A DNA stretch of 64,000 nt, from contig JABUMY010000019.1 of the NCBI GenBank assembly GCA_013327885.1, positions 1-64,000 on the forward strand, given 5' to 3'. This stretch comes from Flavisolibacter longurius (GTDB taxonomy: Bacteria; Bacteroidota; Bacteroidia; Chitinophagales; Chitinophagaceae). Positions 54,288-63,344 of this stretch are shown here, one piece after another (within the stretch, counting starts at the first letter, position 1; every line of letters begins with the position of its first letter). The position numbers and the translations under genes were made by a program. The notes beneath the pieces were generated by a model, which was given only the letters and a program-made list of their open reading frames with translations, had not been told where the DNA came from and did not search any database.

Positions 54288-55241
54288 TTAATTGCGAAAT
54301 TCCTGTGAGATCATAAGGCCGTAAATTCCGCCATCCATGATTCCGATACCCAGCCGGCCAAAAGACGGGTTAAGGATATTGGCCCGGTGTCCCGGCGAAT
54401 TCATCAAACCCTCATGACAAATCTTAAGGGTGCGGCCAAGAGCAAGGTTTTCACCCGCGGTCAAAAACTTTACGTTGGCACTCCGCATGCGGTCGAAAGG
54501 GTCTTTTTTATCGGGTGTGTAATGCGAAAAATAACCACGGGCAAACATGTCAATGGAATGGGCCCGCGCCACCTTTGTCATTTCAGGGTCTGCTTTAACC
54601 GGCGCTAGTCCCCGTTGCGTCCGTTCTTTGTTCACCAACTCCAGCATTTGCGCTTCCAGGTCGGGACGAACCTTGGGATCTTTCACCGTATAATGCAGGT
54701 TCACCGTTTCGTCCGATTCTGGTTTCACCACCATACGGTTCATGGTCTGTGCGGCTTCGCCAAAAATGGGTGAGAATTTTTCATCCAGCCACGCCACCTG
54801 CACGCCCAACTGGTTGGCAATTTTGCTTTCCCTGGCTTCTTTGGCCAATCCATTCCACATGGGAACACTCAGCAGCAGCGCCGCAACAATAGCTGCGTAA
54901 ATTGAACCGGTGATAATACCGGGAATCACTCCCATGGCCTTGTTTACCGGGGAAAGATGCGCATCCGGCGTAGCGGCACGAACAAACCTGTTAACGAGAA
55001 AGGAAAGTACGATCCGGGAAAGAATAACGGTCAGCAAAAAGCCCAGCGGGAAACCCCAAACACCAAGCGCAGGAAAGGCTTTAAAAAGCAATTGACCTGC
55101 ATCCTGGTAAAAAATAAACCCAACCAGCAAGCTGCCCAGCCACACAAACAGGTCGGAAATGCCCAGAATAAAACCTTTTGTCCAGCCTGCCCACATTGTC
55201 AACACCACGATCAGCAACAACAATACATCAATCAGGTTCAT
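54288..55241 (-). CDS. CvpA-CAP (SCP/PR-1) fusion protein
   Basis: A 317-residue protein from ATG 55241. Residues 1-150 are a CvpA-like four-helix membrane domain (NLIDVLLLLIVVLTMWAGWTKGFILG). Residues 190-317 are an extracytoplasmic CAP domain (LELVNKERTQRGLAPVKADPEMTKVARAHSIDM, GYFSHYTPD, GENLALG, MNSPGHRANILNPSFGRLGIGI), with the two His expected of the CAP cavity. The fusion is known in other bacteria. CvpA anchors or senses at the membrane, CAP may bind lipid or cell-wall material; the job of the fusion is unknown. Confidence 0.92.
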   Translation of the reverse strand: MNLIDVLLLLIVVLTMWAGWTKGFILGISDLFVWLGSLLVGFIFYQDAGQLLFKAFPALGVWGFPLGFLLTVILSRIVLSFLVNRFVRAATPDAHLSPVNKAMGVIPGIITGSIYAAIVAALLLSVPMWNGLAKEARESKIANQLGVQVAWLDEKFSPIFGEAAQTMNRMVVKPESDETVNLHYTVKDPKVRPDLEAQMLELVNKERTQRGLAPVKADPEMTKVARAHSIDMFARGYFSHYTPDKKDPFDRMRSANVKFLTAGENLALGRTLKICHEGLMNSPGHRANILNPSFGRLGIGIMDGGIYGLMISQEFRN

Positions 55242-55460
55242 AACATCATCTTTAGATTTCACGCCATCGCTATCCATCTGGAGCTACCAGACCTGTCGAA
55301 GGGAGATGCCGGCTATAAAAAAGCAGGCGGTGTTTTTCGTCCATCGACATCTTCTTATGCCTAAAAATCAATGCCAAAAAATTGCGATTGGTATTTGATG
55401 GATGCAATAATGGCGATTCATTAAGACAAACCCTGCCTTGGCAGTTTCTTACCAACGAAG

Positions 55461-55505
55461 ACAATAAAACAAAACCCTGCACAGGGCAGGGTTTTGTTTT
55501 ATTGT
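55461..55505 (-). terminator. Long hairpin downstream of fba
   Basis: A perfect 20-bp inverted repeat (55461-55480 and 55486-55505) with a five-base loop, 25 bp past the minus-strand aldolase stop. The 3' arm on that strand is T-rich, but there is no extra T tail beyond it. Confidence 0.75.
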
Positions 55506-55529
55506 GAACACCACCTGGTGTTATAGAGA

Positions 55530-56597
55530 TCAGGCGTTGCGGTTGATGCAGTTCAGGTCTTCAAAAGCAACTTCAAGGCGCTTGCTGAAGGCTTCTTCGC
55601 CTTTCCGCAGCCAAACGCGGGGATCGTAGAATTTTTTGTTGGGCTTGTCGTCTCCTTCGGGATTGCCCAGTTGCCCTTGCAAATAACCCTCGTTCTTTTT
55701 GTAAAAATCTTTGATGCCTTCCCAGAAAGCCCATTGCAGATCCGTGTCAATGTTCATTTTGATGGCACCGTATGAGATCGCTTCGCGGATCTGGTGCTGC
55801 GGCGAACCGCTGCCGCCATGGAAGACAAAATACACAGGCTTAGGACCGGTGCCGTATTGCTCCTGGATGTATTGCTGGCTGTTGTTCAAAATTTCGGGAC
55901 GCAGCTCCACGTTGCCAGGCTTGTACACACCGTGTACATTACCAAAGGCTGCCGCTACTGTAAACAGGTCACCCACTTTCCGCAGCTCTTCGTAAGCGTA
56001 GGCTACTTCTTTGGGCTGCGTGTACAAACGATCATTCTCCACGCCGGAGTTATCTACGCCGTCTTCTTCGCCACCGGTAACGCCCAACTCAATTTCAATG
56101 CCCATGCCCAAAGGAGCCATGCGCTTGAAATATTGTACAGAGGTTTCGATGTTTTCCTCAATGCTTTCTTCAGAAAGATCCAGCATGTGCGAAGAAAAAA
56201 GCGGCTGTCCTTTTTCTTTAAAATATTGCTCACCGGCATCAATGAGACCGCTGATCCAGGGCAGCCATTTTTTGGCTGCGTGGTCGGTATGCAACACAAC
56301 CGAAACGCCGTAATGCTTGGCCACGTTGTGAATATGCAGGGCACCGGAAATGGCACCGCTGATATTTCCCTGCAGGCTGTCGTTGGGCATGCCTTTACCG
56401 GCAATAAATTGGGCGCCCCCATTGGAAAACTGAACAATGACAGGTGAGTTAACTTTTGCGGCCGTTTCCAGGGTGGCATTAATAGTATTGGTGCCAATGG
56501 TGTTAACAGCGGGGAGTGCAAAATTATTTTCTTTTGCGTCTTGCAGGAGTGCTTTCAGTTCGTCGCCAAAAAGTACGCCGGTAGAATATTTCTTCAT
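55530..56597 (-). CDS. fbaA: Class II fructose-1,6-bisphosphate aldolase
   Basis: A 355-residue zinc-dependent aldolase of glycolysis and gluconeogenesis. It has PAVNTIGTNTINATLETA, VVLHTDHAAKKW with metal-ligand His and catalytic Asp, EIELGVTGGEEDG, VAAAFGNVHGVYKPGNVEL and VFHGGSGSP, all in the long E. coli FbaA subclass. It lies alone on the minus strand. Confidence 0.97.
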   Translation of the reverse strand: MKKYSTGVLFGDELKALLQDAKENNFALPAVNTIGTNTINATLETAAKVNSPVIVQFSNGGAQFIAGKGMPNDSLQGNISGAISGALHIHNVAKHYGVSVVLHTDHAAKKWLPWISGLIDAGEQYFKEKGQPLFSSHMLDLSEESIEENIETSVQYFKRMAPLGMGIEIELGVTGGEEDGVDNSGVENDRLYTQPKEVAYAYEELRKVGDLFTVAAAFGNVHGVYKPGNVELRPEILNNSQQYIQEQYGTGPKPVYFVFHGGSGSPQHQIREAISYGAIKMNIDTDLQWAFWEGIKDFYKKNEGYLQGQLGNPEGDDKPNKKFYDPRVWLRKGEEAFSKRLEVAFEDLNCINRNA

Positions 56598-57182
56598 TTT
56601 ACGTTCGGTGATATGTTGTTAAAAAAATTTAGTAATCCAGCGCAAGACAATCGTATAGGGTTGCTAAGATAAGGATTTACGACTTGTTTTAAACTGAGGA
56701 TAAAAGGCGAAAAAGATGAGACTTGTCAAACGGAAGGGCCTAACCGACATCATTCTTTATACAGTGGTAAGGATTTACCATTACGTTTGCATTTTTCGCT
56801 GGCCTGATATAAGAAAGAAAAATAAATCAATTTAATTTCATGTTTCTTTCGTCCGCAATGGTAGTGTTGGTTTTGTAATCCCACGTACCAGTTTTGAACG
56901 AAATGTTCCAGTACTATGAATAAACTTAAATTAACTCTCAATCGGTTTAACCGCTTTAAACAAGCATTGACTCCATTCCTACAAGGTCTTGCTTTTCGAA
57001 GCGGTCACAACTTTTCAACTCAAAAAGATTTGCTGTTTTCAGTTGTCAAACCAACGTATGATGTAACTCATGCAGGTCAATTGGGCAATGGGAAAGTACC
57101 CGGTTTCGGCGGTGACCTTGGCAATTCCTATCTTCAAAGGCGAACAGAACCATTTATTTAATGGTGTGCAATCCGTTGCTTC
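56598..57182. other. 585-bp intergenic region between divergent fbaA and sensor kinase genes
   Basis: I see no convincing gene. An 81-codon plus-strand frame at 56916-57161 has no domain or family look. TACGTTTG at 56782-56789 matches TAnnTTTG, but lies 394 bp before the kinase start. A small dyad GGTAA-gga-TTACC precedes it. Confidence 0.45.
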
Positions 57183-59177
57183 ATGAAAAACCTGCTTAGA
57201 GAAAACCGCTTGTTATTTGGCCTTTTTACGGCTTTTTACCTTTTGATCGTATCGCTGATATGGCTGCAGTTCAAGCGGCAAACCGATTCGGATCGTAAAG
57301 AATCCATTCGTGCTGCCATCGAACATAATAATAACCTTGCCATCACGCTGGAGCAGCATACCCTTCGTACCATTCGCGATGCCGACGCCACCATGCAAAT
57401 GGTAAAGCAGGAATTTCTTCAGAAAGGTCATGCCATCAAACTGCAAAATTTTCTGACCAGCGGCATCTTTCATACACCTTACTTTAATGGCCTGGTGATA
57501 ACCGATAGCGCTGGTAACGTCACGCAAATCTATCCCGGCGAGATCGGCCAAAGGAAGATGACAATCGGCGACCGCGAGTTTTTCCCATCGCTGAAAAAGG
57601 AAAAGGACAAACTGGTCATTTCAAAACCCATCGAATCACGCAGCATCAAAAAGCAGGTGATCGTACTGAGCCGTGGCATTCATAGTGCCGACGGCCGTTT
57701 TTTGGGTGCCATTGCCATGCAATTGCTGCCCTCGACCTTCATGTCCTTTTATTCGCAGGCAAGCTTGAAGAAGTACGACATTCTTTCCCTCATTTCTCCT
57801 GATGGTATTACGTATTCGCGTCGTACGGGAGCTGTCGAAAGCAGTGGTGAGGATATTCACAAAAGTCCGCTATTTAAGGAGGTGAAAAAAACTCCGGTCG
57901 GTGCCTACTTTGCACCAGATGCCATCCGTGGCATTCCGTCCTATTTCAGTTATCGTAAGCTTGCCAACTATCCCATCATTGCAACGGTTGGCAGCACAGA
58001 AGGAGACATACTTGCCAAATTTCATGAACGGCAAAAGCGGGAATCCTTTTTTGGTTTTATCACCAGCTTTCTTCTCCTGATCTTCCTGCTGGTGGTCTTT
58101 GTTGCCTTGTCGCACCGGCGGCATATTATGCAGGTGCTTTTGAGAAGTGAAACGAAATACCGACTCATCTTTGAAAGCAGCCGTGATGGGTTTTTACTGG
58201 TGCAAAATAATGGCAAAGTGGAGGCCATGAACAGGGCCGCTTCCGTGATGTTTGAAACCTACGCCAATCCCGATAATGTAGTAACCTTCCAGCAGTTGTA
58301 CGCCAAAACGGAGCCTGCACTTTCCTGCATCACCGATGAGAACAATTGCTTTTGCATCGAAGAAAAGGAAACGGTATTCCACAGCCACAATGGGCGAAAG
58401 TTTATCGGTGAGATCGCCAGTTCTTCCTTTAAAGACGGGAGGGGCCGCTGGTATACGTTAATACTGATCCGCGATGTAACGCAACGCAAACGTATTGAGC
58501 AAAAATTGCAGAACGAGCAGAAACGTTACCAGCGCATTATGACACGACAAATGATCGTTGCGCAGGAGCAAGAGCGGGAATTGATTGGCCATGAGCTGCA
58601 CGACAATGTAAACCAGATATTGACCACGGTAAAACTTTACCTGGAAACGTTGCAACAAAAGGAGACCCTGCAAAGGGAAATGATCAGCCGGTCGATTCGC
58701 TATCTCCAGCAATGTATCAACGAGATTCGTCACTTGTCGCACCGGTTGTCGGCGCCAACGCTGGGTACACAATCACTGGTGGATTCGTTGCAGGCACTCA
58801 TCGAAACTGTAACGCCGCTCACAGATTTCGAGATACATCTTTGTATTGAAAAATACCGCGAACCGGTGAGCAAGGAATTAAGCCTGGCCATTTACCGCAT
58901 TGTACAGGAGCAGTTGAACAACATCATCAAGCACGCCAGTGCTACCATTGTCACCATACACCTATCGCAAACAGGAGAAGAAACCTGCCTTTTGGTGGAA
59001 GACGATGGCAAAGGCTTTGATCCGCTGGCCCGAAGAAAAGGTATTGGGCTGAACAACATCACCAGTCGCGTAAAAGCTTTTAACGGCAAGCTTTCCGTTG
59101 ATTCCGACCTTGGTAAAGGTTGCCGCTTAGAGGTCAGCTTCCCGCACAAGGAAGAATATGAAATGGCAACTGTGTAA
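57183..59177 (+). CDS. Sensor histidine kinase with extracellular dCache-like domain, PAS and HisKA_3
   Basis: A 664-residue kinase. TM1 lies at about 12-30, an extracytoplasmic sensor (30-290) of Cache type (FNGLVITDSAGNVTQIYPG, GDREFFPSLKKEKD, IVLSRGIHSADGRFLGAI), TM2 at about 290-315, a PAS domain (325-440), and the transmitter with ELIGHELHDNVNQILTTVKLYLE (phospho-His likely 473) and ATPase motifs DDGKGFDP and GIGLNNITSRV. NarX/DegS-type HisKA_3 kinases pair with LuxR-type regulators; none is adjacent, so the partner is elsewhere. Confidence 0.93.
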   Translation: MKNLLRENRLLFGLFTAFYLLIVSLIWLQFKRQTDSDRKESIRAAIEHNNNLAITLEQHTLRTIRDADATMQMVKQEFLQKGHAIKLQNFLTSGIFHTPYFNGLVITDSAGNVTQIYPGEIGQRKMTIGDREFFPSLKKEKDKLVISKPIESRSIKKQVIVLSRGIHSADGRFLGAIAMQLLPSTFMSFYSQASLKKYDILSLISPDGITYSRRTGAVESSGEDIHKSPLFKEVKKTPVGAYFAPDAIRGIPSYFSYRKLANYPIIATVGSTEGDILAKFHERQKRESFFGFITSFLLLIFLLVVFVALSHRRHIMQVLLRSETKYRLIFESSRDGFLLVQNNGKVEAMNRAASVMFETYANPDNVVTFQQLYAKTEPALSCITDENNCFCIEEKETVFHSHNGRKFIGEIASSSFKDGRGRWYTLILIRDVTQRKRIEQKLQNEQKRYQRIMTRQMIVAQEQERELIGHELHDNVNQILTTVKLYLETLQQKETLQREMISRSIRYLQQCINEIRHLSHRLSAPTLGTQSLVDSLQALIETVTPLTDFEIHLCIEKYREPVSKELSLAIYRIVQEQLNNIIKHASATIVTIHLSQTGEETCLLVEDDGKGFDPLARRKGIGLNNITSRVKAFNGKLSVDSDLGKGCRLEVSFPHKEEYEMATV

Positions 59178-59294
59178 GAGAAATGCAATAACGCGATAAT
59201 GTGATAATTGGATAATTAGTCGGACCACTTCACTAATAAGGATTCGTTGACGTTAAACGCCTAACTCCAAACCCCAGACTCCAGACAGCCTACT

Positions 59295-60365
59295 TCACAT
59301 CGCCTTGCCAAGGTTTCGTTGCAGCCGGGATAAGTGTGGCTTTAAGGCAAAGCGTAAAACAGTTTTTACAATTTCACCCATCGTTTTGCAACGCCGAAAA
59401 ACCGTTGTTTGGAAATGCTCTCCCAATTCATGTTTTAACTGTTGCTTTTTTTCATCAGTAGAAATGCTGTCGCCGGCCATCACATTCAAAAGATCCATGA
59501 TGCGGTAACGTGACGTGGCCAGTCTGTAGGCGATCAAGGTTCGTTCTTCGGCCCGGTATTGATCAACGGAATCCTTGTTCAGGAATTTAGTGCCCAATTC
59601 TACATAAGGATAGTTCTCTTTAAAGAATTGCGGCAGGTAAAGATTTTTCCTGCCTTCATAGGATTGCTGGTCAAAATCAATGGCACGAATGCGGTATTGG
59701 TAATCTTCAATGTCAGGCGTGATGTCCACAACAAAATTGTAACTGCGCATGTCGCCCAACAGCCGTAAAAAACAGCGCTCATTGAACTTGACAAACTCCT
59801 TTGCAATGCGGATCTTGTTGGTCTCCGGCCGTTCAAAATAATCCCTTATAAACACATCGCCAGGTATACCAGGAATATGCTCTTCCACCAATGTATCATG
59901 ATGCGAAAGAAAGGTGAAGCGATTGGGAGAGAGCAAGTGTTCCAACTCCAGGCCATACACACGTGACGCATCTTCTTTTTTGATGTAATAGTGGTCGTAG
60001 TTGTCGTTATAATTATTGACGATGCGGATGCGAAAGGGATGCGAGTTGCCGAAGGTGCAATAGTCCACCCGGGCAACATCCAGGTGCTTGGTAAAGCTGT
60101 AATCGCCTTCCGTTTTTAGAATGGCATAAAGCTTAATTAGCCCGGCTTTTAACTTGGGCCAATGCTTTGGTTGATACAAGGCTTTTTCCCACAGGGTATC
60201 CTTGCCGGCTTTGTCAAGTAGCGGTACGGCGTGGCCAATATCGAGCAGGTCATTGTACGAAATAGGAAGTGCCGTTTCCCTGCCATGTGTTTTTAAATAA
60301 TTGCGTAAAGCCGTACTAACGGGAAAATGGATCTTTTTGCGTGATGGTTTATCGCTACCCTGCAT
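59295..60365 (-). CDS. Conserved hypothetical protein with kinase-fold signature
   Basis: A 356-residue cytosolic protein. It shows the order of residues of a protein-kinase-like fold: YYIKKED (Lys129/130, beta-3 Lys candidate), LELEHLL (Glu140 or 142), hinge-like LVEEHIPG (161-166 area), catalytic-loop-like GDMRSYNFVVD (Asp205, Asn210), and AIDFDQ (Asp230/232, DFG-equivalent candidate). This resembles aminoglycoside-phosphotransferase or HipA-like enzymes. I do not recognise a named family. Target unknown. It lies 9 bp downstream of the BtuF-like gene on the same strand and is likely in that operon. Confidence 0.75.
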   Translation of the reverse strand: MQGSDKPSRKKIHFPVSTALRNYLKTHGRETALPISYNDLLDIGHAVPLLDKAGKDTLWEKALYQPKHWPKLKAGLIKLYAILKTEGDYSFTKHLDVARVDYCTFGNSHPFRIRIVNNYNDNYDHYYIKKEDASRVYGLELEHLLSPNRFTFLSHHDTLVEEHIPGIPGDVFIRDYFERPETNKIRIAKEFVKFNERCFLRLLGDMRSYNFVVDITPDIEDYQYRIRAIDFDQQSYEGRKNLYLPQFFKENYPYVELGTKFLNKDSVDQYRAEERTLIAYRLATSRYRIMDLLNVMAGDSISTDEKKQQLKHELGEHFQTTVFRRCKTMGEIVKTVLRFALKPHLSRLQRNLGKAM

Positions 60366-60374
60366 GGGCCGAAT

Positions 60375-61163
60375 TTACGCCATCAGGATTGTTTGCAGGC
60401 TGCGGAAATAAGCAGGTGACTTTAACAGCCGGCTGCCATACCAGCTAAACAGTTCGCCGTCTACCAGCAATACCTTTGTGCCGGGAAGCTGTGCCTCTAA
60501 TTCGGCCACCTGCTTTTCCCGGAACGGATAGGGTTCCGATGAAAGCAGGACCACCTCGCAACCTGATTGCTGTAGTTCCTCAATTGTTACCGCCGGGTAC
60601 CGGTTCCTGTCGGCAAAACAATTTTGAAAGCCTGCCTTTTCGAGCATGTCATGGATAAATGTATCGCCACCAACCGTCATGTACGGATCTTTCCAAATAA
60701 GGTAGGCTGCTCGTATGGGGGAGGAGGAAATTTTTAGTTGCGAAAATTCCTGTTGTATGGCGGAGGCGATAGCATTGGATTCTTCCTCTTTCCCCGTGAT
60801 ACGGCCAATGCCAGCAATCATCTGCAGTGCATCGTCCAGGTTATTCACATCACTTACATAAACAGGAAATTGTTCCGCCAGGGCTTCCACTTGTTCCTGC
60901 AAGTTTTCTTCTTTGTTGGCGATGATAAGGTCCGGCGCCAAAGCGGCTACCTTTTCCAGGTTTACATTCTTTGTTCCGCCAATGCGGGCCTTGTTGCGAA
61001 ACCAATCGTTGGGATGAATACAGAATTTGGTAATGCCCACCACTTGTTCTTCTAAGCCGAGTGCAGCTAAGAGTTCTGTTTGCGAAGGAACCAAGGAAAC
61101 AATGCGCTTAGGTGGTGATGAAATTGAAACCCTTCGCTGCATTTGATCGGTGAAAACGGCCAT
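60375..61163 (-). CDS. BtuF-like helical-backbone metal receptor without signal peptide
   Basis: A 262-residue protein of the cobalamin/iron-siderophore binding-protein fold: RIVSLVPSQTELLAALGLEEQVVGITKFC, VNLEKVAALAPDLIIANKEEN, RAAYLIWKDPYMTVGGDTFIHDMLEKAGF, and EVVLLSSEPYPF. It starts MAVFTDQMQRRVSI with no signal peptide or lipobox, so it is predicted to be cytoplasmic, unlike BtuF. No ABC permease or ATPase gene is adjacent. Corrinoid or another metal cofactor could be its ligand. Confidence 0.88.
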   Translation of the reverse strand: MAVFTDQMQRRVSISSPPKRIVSLVPSQTELLAALGLEEQVVGITKFCIHPNDWFRNKARIGGTKNVNLEKVAALAPDLIIANKEENLQEQVEALAEQFPVYVSDVNNLDDALQMIAGIGRITGKEEESNAIASAIQQEFSQLKISSSPIRAAYLIWKDPYMTVGGDTFIHDMLEKAGFQNCFADRNRYPAVTIEELQQSGCEVVLLSSEPYPFREKQVAELEAQLPGTKVLLVDGELFSWYGSRLLKSPAYFRSLQTILMA

Positions 61164-61187
61164 GGGTAAAGATAGACTGAGTTTTTA

Positions 61188-61258
61188 GTTTGTGGTTTGT
61201 TGTTTGTAGTTGCCAGAAATCTTTGCTAACGACAAACCAGAAACTATAAACCACAAAC
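61188..61258. repeat. Inverted repeat of AAACCACAAAC units
   Basis: GTTTGTGGTTT (61188-61198) pairs perfectly with AAACCACAAAC (61248-61258), with degenerate copies of the same unit between them (TTGTTTGTAGTT, ACAAACCAGAAACTATAAACC). The DUF4130 stop codon begins five bases further (61263-61265). Confidence 0.8.
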
Positions 61259-61262
61259 CCCT

Positions 61263-62084
61263 CTATGCTCTCCGGTACGTCCAGTTTGTTAAGCGGTCCT
61301 GCAAGCTGTTAAGATTAGCGTCAGGTGCTTTTTCCGGCAGGTATTTCCAGTAGCGGCGGGGCATGTGTTGTATGTGCAGCCTGGCGTTTTTGCGGGCTGC
61401 AATGTTCACGCTTTTAAAATATTGCTTCCATAATTGCTGGTAAATTTCTTCCGACGCATCGTACACCTGCGAAACATCTTTTCCGTCCATCGCATTTTCA
61501 GCAAACTGGATTTGCACACTTGTTACCGATTGAAGATCATAATACAGGCCGTATTTGCGGCGTGAATCATAGATCATCCACCGCTGGTCGGCGTACCGCA
61601 TTTTAAAATGCCCGCTAATTAGCGGTAACACATTGTAATCGGGGTCAATGATGGCGTAATACAAGCCATCGGCCGTGTGCTGAAACCGGACAAAAGCTTC
61701 CATTCGGTGTTTTTCACGCCATATTTTTTTGGCGGTTTGCGATACGTACAAGACGGCGGGGTGGCTGTAATCTTCTTCCATAAACACATCCGAGGCAAAC
61801 ACATACTGAATGTATTGGAGCAGGATATTTTCCATTCCCTCCAGCTCCGACAAAAACGTCCGGTACACCTGGTCTTGCGCTTGCTGTGTCAGTTTTTTCT
61901 GCAGGCCTTTCCATACCCGGTCGCTATGTTCAGTACTAAAATTGACAAAATGGGGTTCGGCAAAAAGGGAGGGCTGGTGCCTGTGTTCCGGTACAATGTT
62001 CACATCCGTGAATTTATATTCATACACATCAAACACGGCACACAAAAAACCCTCGAAACTGCCATTGTAAACAATCGTTTGCAT
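61263..62084 (-). CDS. DUF4130 protein (TIGR03915 family), putative DNA repair partner
   Basis: A 273-residue protein opening YNGSFEGFLCAVFDVYEY, then PLISGHFKMRYADQRWMIYDSRRKYGLYYDL and YWKYLPEKAPD, the pattern of the family that is found next to a radical SAM protein or fused to uracil-DNA-glycosylase-like domains. It starts 3 bp after the radical SAM gene stop, so translation is likely coupled. Family members are predicted, not proven, to act in DNA modification or repair. Confidence 0.9.
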   Translation of the reverse strand: MQTIVYNGSFEGFLCAVFDVYEYKFTDVNIVPEHRHQPSLFAEPHFVNFSTEHSDRVWKGLQKKLTQQAQDQVYRTFLSELEGMENILLQYIQYVFASDVFMEEDYSHPAVLYVSQTAKKIWREKHRMEAFVRFQHTADGLYYAIIDPDYNVLPLISGHFKMRYADQRWMIYDSRRKYGLYYDLQSVTSVQIQFAENAMDGKDVSQVYDASEEIYQQLWKQYFKSVNIAARKNARLHIQHMPRRYWKYLPEKAPDANLNSLQDRLTNWTYRRA

Positions 62085-62087
62085 TGT

Positions 62088-63344
62088 TTAAAACAGGTTT
62101 AATTGTGGTGAATGATTGGCAGCGTATTTGGTTTGCGAACTGGCCAGGATAAAATTCCGTATCTGGTCAGGCGTGTAATCTTTGGGACGAAAATCATCGG
62201 CCTTCAGGTTCAAGAAATAACGGGCACGGTTAGCCGCAATGTTGAACTTCTTCAGATGGTCCCAGGTAAGCTTCCGGAACTTACGGGCCTCCCAGATCTT
62301 TTGCGCCGATTGAATACCGATACCCGGTACCCGTTTGATAATTTCAAGGTCGGCGTTATTAATGTCCACGGGAAACTGGTGCAGGTTGCGCAGGGCCCAG
62401 CCCAACTTGGGATCGATCTGCATATCCAGGAAAGGATCATCCGGCGTAACGATTTCATCTACGCCAAAGCCATAATTGCGCAGGAGCCAGTCTGCCTGGT
62501 AAAGACGGTTTTCCCGCACCATAGGTACCGGTGTGCCAATGGCCGGCAGACGATTGTCATTGCTTATGGGCACATAGCCCGAATAATAAACCCGCTTCAG
62601 TTTCATCTGGCTGTAAAACAGGCCGGCCATTTTCAGGATCTGCCAGTCGCTTTCCGGCGTGGCACCAATCACCATTTGGGTGCTTTGTCCGGCCGGCGCA
62701 AAAAGCGGCGCTTTTACCACTGCTTTTTTCTCTTCGCGGCGGGCTATGATCTCGTTCTTCAGAAAGGTCATGGGCTTGATCATGTCTTCCCGCTTTTTAT
62801 CGGGTGCCAGCAGCTTGAGGCTTTGCTCAGTTGGCATCTCTACGTTCACCGACAAACGGTCGGCATAAAGGCCAGCCTCCCGCAAAAGTTCATCGCTGGC
62901 ACCTGGAATTGTTTTCAAATGAATGTACCCGTTAAAAGCATGCTCGGTACGCAGTTTTTTTGCAATCAGCACCAGCCGCTCCATTGTATAATCGGCATTG
63001 CTGAAAATGCCGGAACTCAGGAACAGTCCTTCAATATAATTGCGGCGGTAAAAATTGATGGTGAGGTCAACCACTTCCTGCACGGTAAAGGCAGCCCGCT
63101 TTACATCGTTGCTCTTCCGGCTAACGCAATAGGCACAATCAAAAATGCAATGGTTGGTCAGCAAAATTTTTAAGAGAGAAACACAGCGGCCATCCTCGGT
63201 GTAAGCATGGCAAATACCCATTCCTTCCGCATTTCCTAACCCCTTGTTTTCGTTCTTTCGCTTGCTGCCGCTCGATGAGCAGGATACGTCGTATTTAGCA
63301 GCATCGGCAAGTATCGACAACTTCTCCAGCACCCGTTCATTCAT
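62088..63344 (-). CDS. Putative DNA modification/repair radical SAM protein (TIGR03916 family)
   Basis: A 418-residue radical SAM enzyme. The 4Fe-4S motif CIFDCAYC (Cys66, Cys70, Cys73; CxxxCxxC) lies in a TIM-barrel-like domain. The C-terminal region carries a helix-hairpin-helix (KRVPGIGIQSAQKIWEARK, about 339-357), a DNA-binding feature. The family is linked by name and genome context to DUF4130. It may repair or modify bases by radical chemistry; the reaction is unknown. First gene of the two-gene operon. Confidence 0.92.
   Translation of the reverse strand: MNERVLEKLSILADAAKYDVSCSSSGSKRKNENKGLGNAEGMGICHAYTEDGRCVSLLKILLTNHCIFDCAYCVSRKSNDVKRAAFTVQEVVDLTINFYRRNYIEGLFLSSGIFSNADYTMERLVLIAKKLRTEHAFNGYIHLKTIPGASDELLREAGLYADRLSVNVEMPTEQSLKLLAPDKKREDMIKPMTFLKNEIIARREEKKAVVKAPLFAPAGQSTQMVIGATPESDWQILKMAGLFYSQMKLKRVYYSGYVPISNDNRLPAIGTPVPMVRENRLYQADWLLRNYGFGVDEIVTPDDPFLDMQIDPKLGWALRNLHQFPVDINNADLEIIKRVPGIGIQSAQKIWEARKFRKLTWDHLKKFNIAANRARYFLNLKADDFRPKDYTPDQIRNFILASSQTKYAANHSPQLNLF

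Noticed and set aside
56916-57161. 81-codon plus-strand frame before the sensor kinase
   Set aside because: No domain, no clear promoter or family look, and composition like the surrounding intergenic DNA.
62112-63173. 353-codon plus-strand frame opposite the radical SAM gene
   Set aside because: Antisense to a gene with a clear iron-sulfur motif; no domain in the translation.
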